From NCBI RefSeq assembly GCF_030272615.1, contig NC_081413.1:20896501-20960500 (forward strand): a DNA stretch of 64,000 bases, in the 5' to 3' direction. The number at the start of each line of letters is the position of its first letter. Within the stretch, counting starts at the first letter, position 1. A model generated the notes under the pieces. The model was not told where the DNA came from. It ran no database searches and worked only from the letters and a program-made list of their open reading frames with translations. The DNA is from Cryptomeria japonica (lineage: Eukaryota > Streptophyta > Pinopsida > Cupressales > Cupressaceae). A program made the position numbers and the translations under genes. Shown in pieces: positions 56,529 through 64,000 of this stretch.

Positions 56529-56530
56529 AA
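56320..56530. repeat. Microsatellite cluster inside the PLE
   Basis: (CA)n at about 56318-56333, (TA)n near 56363-56375 and (GT)n at about 56492-56527. Minus-strand frames here are low-complexity by-products. Confidence 0.9.
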
Positions 56531-56729
56531 TGTGTGATATGTGGAGAAAAACAAAGAGTGAAAGAGAACAAAAAATATGGAAGGAAGACACCATTGGCAA
56601 AGAATATATAAAGTAAATATAAATATAGAGAATAGAGAAACAAAATAAAAGGGCGAAGTGCAGAGGAAAGAAGGATGAAGAAGGGGGTGAGAAGTCAAGG
56701 AGGGGAGCAGAGATGATACTCGAGGAAAG

Positions 56730-57330
56730 AAAATAGTGGGTGCCAAGAGATACTAAGGGTAAACCCATCATCGCGATTAATATTGGAGGGATGATTGACT
56801 ATTTCAATAGCCTCTTTAAGTTCCCTTTTAAATAATTTTTCCTCCCGGCACAATATTTAAGTGTCCTCCAGACAAATATGATGCTTGGTGGTTGACCAAT
56901 GCTCAACTAAGGTAGATTTGAGGGCACATTCATGTTTTATGTTGGCACCATGCTATTTAATTCTAGTGATGAATGATTGGCCCATTTCTCCTATGTATGG
57001 AGTGCCACAAGAGCAAATGATCTTGTAGACACCTAACTCTAAAAAGGCATCCCTCGAGTCCTTGAGTAGGGGAACATGCTTCTTTAAGGTAGGGACCGGT
57101 TTGAAGGCACAACAAAGACCTTTTTTCCAAAGGATTTTTGATATCTTGCGAGAAATGCCTTCAAGAAAAGGAAGAGAAATGAAAAGAGACAAAGAAGGAT
57201 GAGAAGACAAGGGTCTAGAAATAGAGATGAAATAGGATTTGGCTTGGTGGAAGGCTCAAGAAAGTTTCCTATTAGAGTAGCCATTCCACCTGAAGACTTG
57301 GCAAAGATGGGAGAGCTCATGGTTTAAGTC
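56730..57330 (-). pseudogene. GIY-YIG endonuclease of a Penelope-like element
   Basis: The minus-strand translation shows the inter-domain linker (ELSHLCQVFRWNGYSNRKLS), then KKHVPLLKD, LGVYKIICSCGTPYIGEMGQ with the GVY/YIG core, a TRIK Arg, LVEHWSTTKHH, and the PLE-typical end NHPSNINRDDGFTLSISWHP. The domain nicks DNA for target-primed integration. Three in-frame stops (after NRKLS, after TRIK and after LEDT) inactivate it. Length and motif order fit the C-terminal domain of endonuclease-bearing PLEs, of which conifer copies (Dryad) have been described as horizontally acquired. The RT domain is absent because of 5' truncation at the inverted-repeat junction. Confidence 0.88.
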
Positions 57331-57739
57331 TTCCATATATATATATATCTTCCCTTTCTTTGGTTTCTCTTTTATTATTATTTTTATTATTTTATTTATC
57401 ATTGTTGTGTTGTTTCTCTTTGGTTTTTCCTTTTTCTTCCTTTTGGTTGGCTTTTTCTTTAATTATTTTCTTTTTGGTGTTATTCTTTAAGTTTTTGTCC
57501 TCTAGATTTTAGGTGGTCCCATTGGCTTTGTTTTTTGTTTTTTCTACTATTCTTCTCCCTTGATCCTTATGTCCTCTCCTTCCCGACATCTCCTTTTATC
57601 CTCTCTCAGATCTACAACTCACTATTTTCATCTCCTTGGAATTCATTTTTACATCCCGTTGATGAATCACAGAGTGTGATTCAAAATGTTGATGATAAAA
57701 AATTTAAAAACAATCGAATCCCAAAAAAATTAAGAGAAT
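57330..57739. repeat. Right arm of the PLE inverted repeat
   Basis: Reverse complement of 55780-56185. Read on the plus strand it is the 3' end of a second, oppositely oriented and severely truncated PLE copy. Confidence 0.88.
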
Positions 57740-57790
57740 ACATTATGGATTGTGGAAATCTCATAACATTATGGATTGTGGAAATCTCAT
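57739..57790 (+). repeat. 26-bp tandem duplication at the PLE border
   Basis: ACATTATGGATTGTGGAAAT plus CTCATA occurs twice in tandem. Confidence 0.85.
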
Positions 57791-57807
57791 AGCATTAATT
57801 ACTGTTA

Positions 57808-58239
57808 CAAGAAAACACAATATGAAGGAGAAAATGCAGAGAATAAGAAATGGAAGAAACACAAGATATGTAGCAAACCATAAAACATCATCCTAAATTA
57901 AACAATATCAAAACTTTATATATTTACAATATTTTTTTTGCATAACCTACATTCATCAACAAATAATTTGTACTCAATCTATAAACATTGTAATTAGAAA
58001 CTACAAAGTTACAAAATAACTCTTTAAAGTTAAGAATGTACACTCAGTGTAAGGCAATCAAACATTGTAAGTACATATGTCTAGTGCTAGTCATAGAATA
58101 AAATATTTATGAAATATAATATATAGTGATGATATATGCCATCCGAAATGTTGAAATCTTTTAAAATGCAGGAACTTGGTCTTGTACTGATGAGGCTTTA
58201 GTTGATTTGGGTTTCTTTGTCTGCACTACATTTTAATTT
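57808..58239. other. AT-rich spacer
   Basis: Nothing recognised. Confidence 0.5.
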
Positions 58240-58242
58240 TCA

Positions 58243-58503
58243 TCCCAACTTTTCAGTGACAACCTTCACTTTCCTAGCAATGACTGCAATTCTTAAAATG
58301 CTTTCTTCATCATACAGAGATGCATGTTTCTTGCAATCCTCCATTATCACACCCACAACTTTTACTATACAAAACCCTATCTTATCTGCCAGTATTCCCT
58401 TCAGTTTGTTGAGAATGACCTCTATATTATCAAAGTGGTTATTTATGTGTACTCTTAGCTTGTATAAGTTGAACCTGCTACTGCCACAGTCGACTTTCTT
58501 GAC
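58243..58503 (-). other. Unrecognised coding-like frame of 87 codons, possible exon
   Basis: On the minus strand, between a TGA (58506-58504) and TGA 58242-58240, the frame has protein-like composition: VDCGSSRFNLYKLRVHINNH, KGILADKIGFCIVKVVGVIM and ESILRIAVIARKVKVVTEKL. It has no start Met at its left end, so it could be an exon. No family is recognised. The longer plus-strand frame over the same bases is low-complexity Leu/Phe/Thr and is taken as a by-product. Confidence 0.3.
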
Positions 58504-58754
58504 TCACAGTCAATGGCTATTTGTTGCATTTTTTGTGTTTTTCAAAGCAGAGAAACAAAAGAATCTGATTTTGATGCTAACTATGTCTGGGTTATATGTC
58601 TATCTATATACATACATATATTTATGCTTACATGCATGTATGTAGCAATGGAAACAAATAGCCATTCTTTCACATTAATGTTTTTTTCAACAAACCTTAT
58701 CCTTTTAAACCATGCATACCTTGCTCATGTAGCAACTTTTAAAAAAAAATTTCC

Positions 58755-58816
58755 CTTCAATCGGTGGACGAGGGTGGAGAACCATTGGTAGGGAATTGGG
58801 GTTCTACTGATTGAAG
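58755..58816. repeat. 62-bp hairpin element, copy 1
   Basis: The terminal arms CTTCAATCGGT and ACTGATTGAAG pair with one G-T wobble. Inner AGAACC/GGTTCT also pair. The same 62-bp unit is at 62206-62267, while the flanks differ. Confidence 0.8.
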
Positions 58817-59566
58817 ATTACTTGTGGACATGTAAAGATTTTGATATAATTCTTAGCCATTTAACTGTTTTCTTATTAGATGGTTGACAATTGTATCATC
58901 ACAGAAATAAATAAGTATATTAAATAAAACCATTTTTTAATAATATTAACCGATACAAATTGTGTATAGATTTAAAGGCATGTACAAATGTTGATCTTAA
59001 CTTATGTTCATTTATTTCTACATATATAGTGTTTGCCAAACTATGTCTAGTACTTATCTACCTTCTTTGTTCTAGTGCATTTACAAATTGGTGATTGTTA
59101 TACATACCTTCTCCCTAGTAGGTGTAAAGTTTGGTAATTGATTTTGCATTGTATCTAGTTCATTTCCTACCTTCATAACAAAATATTTCTTTCTCTTTTG
59201 CTCCATGCTTACGTCCTAATAAATGTTGGTTCATTTTGTCTCTCTACTATTACTTGTTTTGTATGGTGTCTTACTTTAATGTCTTTCTATAATTGGGTTT
59301 CCATACATTATTACTTTAAAAGGTATTGATATTTAATAGTAAGCATATTTTTTTTTTATCTATTACGCAAAAAATAAGGATGCTATTATTTGAACATCCT
59401 TTATCTCTTTATCTATTTCCAATGTCCTAGTGTTAGATAGATTGTGCCTATGTTTATATGTGCATGTTTACAACGTGTACATATGTACACATTTTCATCT
59501 ATTTGAGCTTCTACTTTGTTGTATATGATCTTTCCCTCAATCTTACATTACAAGCAATAGGAAGCA
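58817..59566. other. AT-rich spacer
   Basis: No feature recognised. Confidence 0.5.
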
Positions 59567-59990
59567 ATGGCATCCCCACCATGTCAAGGATGTCCATATA
59601 ATGGTTGTGTCAAACATCGAATAGTTCCCTCTTTTTTCAAACTGATGTTGGAAGGGAACTTTACAAAATTGGTACACTGTATATTTCTTTAACTGAAACC
59701 AAATTCCTTTCTATTATTATTTTGTTACTATTTGCACTTTTTCTACTTTCTCTTGATAATTTTCGGAAGAATACCACAAATGTTCATGTTGGTGGTTTCC
59801 AATATCTTTAATACATATGTCATTTTGCAAGCAAAAACATGCATTCAGCGGGATGTTCTTGTTCTTGAAGACCATAATGTTGTTTAATTTACCAATGGAT
59901 GGAAACAATCTGTAATTGATAATAACCTTGAACATGGAGATTTTATTCTGTTCAAATACATGACCACATCATTTTTTAAAGTTAATCTTT
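59567..59990 (+). pseudogene. First B3 DNA-binding domain of a REM-type gene relic
   Basis: From the ATG at 59567 the translation is MASPPCQGCPYNGCVKHR, then IVPSFFKLMLEGNFTK, the start of a REM-type B3 domain, ending at a possible GT donor near 59665. After ~100 bp, a second segment (about 59768-59990) continues the domain: RIPQMFM, YVILQAKTCIQRDVLVLEDH, a TAA at 59885, FTNGWKQSVIDNNLEHGDFI and LFKYMTTSFFKVN. Those are the strands and the N-x-L-x-x-GD-F turn typical of B3 transcription factors, which bind DNA in the nucleus. The phase across the presumed intron does not match and a stop interrupts it, so I call it a pseudogene. A second B3 domain follows 460 bp on. Confidence 0.72.
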
Positions 59991-60028
59991 GGTAAAATAG
60001 GCTATGAAAAAACTACCCTCTTCATAAT

Positions 60029-60214
60029 GTGCACACACATCCAGTGCTTAAACGTAAGCCCACGCCATCTTTTCTATGTGAATCATTCAACGACATTGGT
60101 AACATGAGTGGTGAGGTTCCAGTTTCTTCCAACATTAATTGTGTGGAAAGCTACTCCCAATATCATTCCTCTCTTGGTCAGTATACTCTACTATGCCCAT
60201 TCTCAACAAAATAG
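60029..60214 (+). other. Possible linker exon between the B3 domains
   Basis: An open 61-codon frame of polar, Ser-rich composition (KRKPTPSFLCESFNDIGNMS) begins just after the first B3 domain. Long polar linkers between B3 domains are usual in REM proteins. No further evidence. Confidence 0.3.
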
Positions 60215-60452
60215 GTATTGTTGCATCTGTTGTATGCTTCTCTCTTTCAATTAGTATTTTATAACTAAAAACTCGATCCTTATTTTCATTTCTCCCCTCT
60301 ACATCTCAACAACCCCTGGACCACCCACTAGATTTGTTTCAAGAAAACCATACACAATGATGGTTGTAAAATGATGGAATATTGGTGGACCTTTTCTCAT
60401 GGTGAGTGACTAAAAATTATTTTTCCTATTATGTCTTGGTTTATATAGTATT

Positions 60453-60731
60453 ATGATGTTTTGACTTGTGATTCTATTGCCTTTATAAATAAATTTATAA
60501 AACATCTGGCACATGCACTACTCCTCCCACATTATCAAACTCGGCTAACTCTCTACACACGTGATGGCCGTTCTTGACCTATTAAATGTATAATTGATAA
60601 TGGTACACCAATGTTCTCTACTATTTGCATGCAATTTATTTATGAAACAAGGATAAAAGAAGGTGATTCCTTCATATTTGAAAATATTGGAAAATGCAAT
60701 ATCCACGTGCACATTTCCCTTCTCATATGCT
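60453..60731 (+). pseudogene. Second B3 DNA-binding domain of the REM-type relic
   Basis: One frame reads IAFINKFIKHLAHALLLPHY, QTRLTLYTRDGRS, TGA 60575-60577 (where Trp is usual), PIKCIIDNGTPMF, MQFIYETRIKEGDSFIFE and CNIHVHIS, ending at TAG 60729-60731, which overlaps a possible donor TAGGTAATT. This is a nearly complete B3 fold in a single segment with one stop. With the first domain it indicates a multi-B3 (REM) gene or gene copy. Neighbouring exons were not identified with confidence; polar frames at about 61380-61480 and 61550-61665 may be remnants. Confidence 0.75.
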
Positions 60732-61499
60732 AGGTAATTAGTAAATATTTAACTCTTTCAATTTTTTCACATGTGTATGCTTACAAAAAGAATTAACATT
60801 ATAGATTGCATATTTCTTTCCCTGGATATCAATTATTTCCTTCTATACACAGGATAAAACAGGCTTCATCAACTACCTTGCACATTTTTTTAATGAATTG
60901 TTTACCAGTTGCTAAGCTTCACTAACTTTTTTGGGTGGAAATTTTTTTATCGAATTACTACTATTTACCTATACATATTATATAGACTCTACACTTACTA
61001 TATTATCTAACAAAAGAATAGTGCTCACAAACAATATCATTTTGTTATATTGTATCCTCTTCTTATATGCACTATGCTACTTATAATAGACATGTCTCTT
61101 ACCTTGAAAAATTTAAGTATTTGTAAAAAATTATTCCAGTGATTGTATTGATGTTCATAATATTACCACATAGATATGCAACTTTTCCACCAAAAAATTA
61201 CACACATACTCATAGTTCTCTATATTTAATCAATATATATACATTCTTAAGTATATATTTCATTGAAAAAAACACATCTTATTTTTGCGTATGTATATCC
61301 ATTTGCATGTAGATAGGTATACATGTATATACGTTTACAGGTTTTTCCTATCCAATACGTTGGAAGACTTAAAATGCCTTGCCATCGCCCATTAAAGGAG
61401 GGCTAACTAGAAACATACTGGAAAATGTACCCCGCTAGAAAACTGACACTTTCATGTCTTTCAATGCTATCTAGCTCCTCAGGTATATATGTTTATCCA

Positions 61500-61502
<3 letters not shown>

Positions 61503-61550
<48 letters not shown>
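61503..61550. repeat. Compound microsatellite (CA)n(TA)n
   Basis: About 15 CA units, then about 9 TA units. Confidence 0.95.
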
Positions 61551-61748
61551 GATTACAAGCTTCTATCTATGCACCCAAAAAGGAGCAAGCTTTCTGTCAC
61601 ACCATTGCTATCCCAAAAGGAAAAGCTTGTTCTTCCAATAAGCATACCTTTGACTCTAAAAAAATAAAAATTTACACTCTGCTACAATTTGTCTATGACT
61701 CTTTTGGTATCCATTTATACACATGTACATATTTAAATATACATCTCC

Positions 61749-61753
<5 letters not shown>

Positions 61754-61788
<35 letters not shown>
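61754..61788. repeat. (TA)n microsatellite
   Basis: About 17 uninterrupted TA units. Confidence 0.95.
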
Positions 61789-61790
<2 letters not shown>

Positions 61791-62205
61791 CCAAAATCTA
61801 CATGTCTTCCAGTATGATAATTAAAAAATGTAATATCTCACAGCATTTGCAGTAATATAACTATCTCCCTAGTATAGTTAATTATGTACATCCACAATAA
61901 AAATTAGGCCCTTCTTGCAACAACTTGAACCATCAATAAATATCCTCCTATCTCTTACAGCTCCTCTGCACAGCTTCTTCTTTGCACAATATTTTTTGCA
62001 CACCATTCATATGCATTTCATATGTCTCACACTTATAATTGCCAAATTGTTTGTCTTCCACATACTATCACTTCCTTCAATTGGTGGCATGTTATATACA
62101 CGGATCTCATAGTATAGTCCACCCATTTCACAACCTGAGCACTTTGCACTTGGCTGAGGTGCACATGTTGCTCAGGCAAGGTGTGACTATAACAATCATA
62201 ATTCT

Positions 62206-62267
62206 CTTCAATCGGTGGAGGAGGACAGAGAACCATTGGTAAAGAATTGTGGTTCTACCGATTGAAG
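62206..62267. repeat. 62-bp hairpin element, copy 2
   Basis: The arms CTTCAATCGGT/ACCGATTGAAG are perfectly complementary, and inner AGAACCA/TGGTTCT are perfect too. It is similar to 58755-58816 at the same length. Confidence 0.82.
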
Positions 62268-63570
62268 AGTTTTTGTACTTGTCCAACTTCCTTTCCTCTA
62301 AACCTGGTTTCAATAACTAATGCTTTTCAATAGGTACAAAATATTTCAGTTTGTAGTTGTTTTCCCCAACTACTTAGTTTCATTGTCAAATTCTAGTTCA
62401 ATCTTTACCTCTTAATGTTTGTATTATTTCTTTTCGTGTTGTATCCTACATACATACACATTTTCACATGTTAGGAAAGCCTATCATGATCATTCTATTC
62501 ATTGTAAGTACACTGCTTTTCAAATTCCATCAATTCTAAACCACTTATCTTATTACAACACACTTTTCATACAATGTTTTCTCGCTTAATCACCTTTTTT
62601 TGTACCGTGCAGATAAAGATTGGTATCTTCCCCACAATGATACTATCAATAGCTTTTTTTGATAACTTCAAATGAATACTTGCTCATTCCAAAATAAAAT
62701 TAAAAAACAAAATATTGCAGGTATATAATATTCTCTTCTTGCATCTTTCTATTATTTATTTTTGTTAGTAGAACTTCCTTTCTATACTTCTACCCTTCAA
62801 CTATTTTTCTTTTGTTTCTTCCTATACAACAGTAACAGTTGCATTGTTTTATTTTTTGTGTTAGGTTCCAATACCATTGCAGCTCTTTTGGAAGCATTCT
62901 CATTATACGCATACGTCAGTTAATTGTATATATAAATTGACATGAAAGCCACACAAAAAAAATTGTTTCGGATGTTATCATTGCCTATTATGGCCGATGT
63001 GGAATGCTTGTCATTATATAGTTATTGTAACTTTCAAACATATCATTATGATTTTCATAACTATAACTATACTATTTCACAAATTAAAATGATATTACTT
63101 CACCTCTTTGTATATACTTCTCCAAATGACAATACTATAATAAATTCATATCAAATTGTTCCCTTTTATTATGTGCTTCAAATATTGCAAAACTTTAAAA
63201 TTGTCTACAATTTTTTTGGGTCTCTTTGTCTACTTGCCACAATTTCCTAACAATCAATAAATCAAACTCATATTAATCATCTACTTTAGCCCTACTCTTT
63301 TACTTGCACGGTTAATATAACTTTCAAACTTACATTGATGATCGCAATTAATTTTCTCTTTTCACAAAAAAAATACTCACCACCATAGGTTTCTAAATGA
63401 GAATGTACAAAATATACATATAATGCTTAAATACTCCTTCATACTTATAGTGCTTTGCACTTGTACTGTTGCTTTTAAATTAATATTTTAATATTTTCAG
63501 AAACACTTGTACAATCAAACTTTCAAAACAATAACTATTTTCTTACTTCTATACAATTAAAAGACACTTG

Positions 63571-64000
63571 TTTTTATGAAGGATAAACAGGTTTTGAGGG
63601 GACCCAAAACCCCTTACTATTGAAGGGAATCGAAACCCTTAGATTTTACTAGGATCTAGAACCCACAATACAATGCTACCAAAAGGAATAATCATTTTGA
63701 AAAACCAACAAGCCAACCTTAGTCAAGACCGAAAAGACCAACTTTAATCACATGCACAAGGGTTTTACTAAGGCTCCCTTAACCTTAAACTGATACCATG
63801 GGTGTTTCCAGGCACCCATAACCTTCAAAGACACTAGATTAAAATAGATAGACATACAATCATAAATTTGGACACATGGGGTTTTGAAGGGCTCCCCTAA
63901 CCTTCATCTTGGGTTTTAAATAGGCCCCCAAAACCAGCAAAGAAGGGTTTTCCCAAGCAATCTTAACCTATAATATAGTCTTCATTCGACCAAAAGCAAA
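63571..64000 (-). mobile_element. LINE-like 3' tail, continuing beyond the window
   Basis: The sequence is built of recurrent phrases such as GGTTTTGAGGGGACCCAAAA (63590-63609), CAAGGGTTTTACTAAGGCTCCC (about 63748), GGGTGTTTCCAGGCACCC and GGGGTTTTGAAGGGCTCCCC. The first resembles the tail at 20501-20520 in the same orientation. It is non-coding as far as visible. The element type is inferred from the resemblance and orientation only. Confidence 0.4.

Larger units (their letters stand above)
55779..57797 (-). mobile_element. Penelope-like element, 5'-truncated, between inverted repeats
   Basis: A minus-strand GIY-YIG endonuclease remnant (57330-56730) is followed by a 3' untranslated part reaching 55780. 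The distal ~405 bp of that part recurs in inverted orientation upstream at 57330-57739, so the endonuclease lies between two inverted arms. PLEs are known for flanking repeats in direct or inverted orientation made from a second truncated copy (family knowledge). A 10-bp repeat ATTACTGTTA at 55769-55778 and 57798-57807 is a candidate target duplication; between 57739 and it are two copies of a 26-bp segment. RT is missing except for its C-terminal linker. Confidence 0.78.
60732..63570. other. AT-rich, microsatellite-rich spacer
   Basis: It contains (CA)n at about 61503-61532 followed by (TA)n, a (TA)n of about 35 bp at 61754-61788 and a 62-bp hairpin at 62206. No intact gene is seen; short polar frames near 61.4-61.7 kb might be exon debris of the B3 relic. 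Confidence 0.5.

Noticed and set aside
56360-56771. Overlapping minus-strand frames of 128-130 codons
   Set aside because: They run through (GT)n and other simple sequence and have Ser/Phe/Tyr/His-rich artefact composition.
55780-57739. DNA transposon with long terminal inverted repeats
   Set aside because: No transposase; the interior codes a PLE endonuclease and the arms equal the PLE 3' end.
58202-58645. 147-codon plus-strand frame
   Set aside because: Low-complexity Leu/Phe/Thr/Ser composition and complementary to a more protein-like minus-strand frame.

Overview
The window is plant nuclear DNA made almost entirely of nested transposable elements. The large AT-rich spacers, a chromovirus with 3.6-kb LTRs, Tat-clade and copia retroelements, degraded REM-type B3 domains and a Penelope-like element (PLE) with a GIY-YIG endonuclease together suggest a gymnosperm, probably a conifer. 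That is inference: PLEs are known from conifers and very rare in other plants. I see no intact host gene, no confident tRNA or rRNA gene and no CRISPR array.

Layout. (1) 1-14029 is a large Ty3/gypsy element of the Ogre/Tat group whose 5' LTR is cut by the window edge. Its order is LTR, PBS, gag-protease, an extra RNase H, RT, a second RNase H, integrase, an array of four 48-bp hairpins, a ~1,196-codon third ORF, PPT and 3' LTR. It sits inside the integrase/chromodomain coding region of an older chromovirus, whose remnant follows at 14030-15.4 kb. (2) 15541-19582 is a satellite of about eleven 372-bp units. (3) 20.45-22.86 kb on the minus strand is a non-LTR-like relic: a decayed RNase H, then a decayed ORF ending in coiled coils, then a 3' tail. 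(4) 23-30.2 kb is AT-rich spacer with locally duplicated and dispersed repeats. (5) 30306-42372 is a nearly complete Tekay/Del-type chromovirus with two 3,606-bp LTRs and a perfect 5-bp target duplication (ATAAC). It splits a possible 44-codon host microprotein ORF. (6) 44.8-45.25 kb holds an antisense copia integrase relic. (7) 45537-54542 is an internally deleted copia element with a second copia element (45843-52345, TSD GTTAG) nested in its 5' LTR. (8) 55779-57797 is a 5'-truncated PLE flanked by ~405-bp inverted repeats. (9) 59.57-60.73 kb holds the remains of two B3 DNA-binding domains. (10) Microsatellite-rich spacer follows, and a LINE-like 3' tail on the minus strand starts near 63.57 kb and runs off the window.

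How it fits together. The coding parts are retroelement machinery in successive layers of insertion. In the Tat-like element 18 in-frame stops interrupt otherwise long open frames, and all 12 differences between the overlapping LTR parts are transitions; both fit decay by deamination of methylated cytosine. The Tekay-like element is the least decayed: its 930-codon pol frame (RT, RNase H, integrase) is open, but gag/protease frameshifts and stops, plus a stop inside the chromodomain, should make it non-autonomous. The most unusual items are the RNase H upstream of RT and the hairpin array plus third ORF in the Tat-like element, the ORF downstream of RNase H in the non-LTR relic, the PLE with inverted repeats, and a duplicated 62-bp hairpin.
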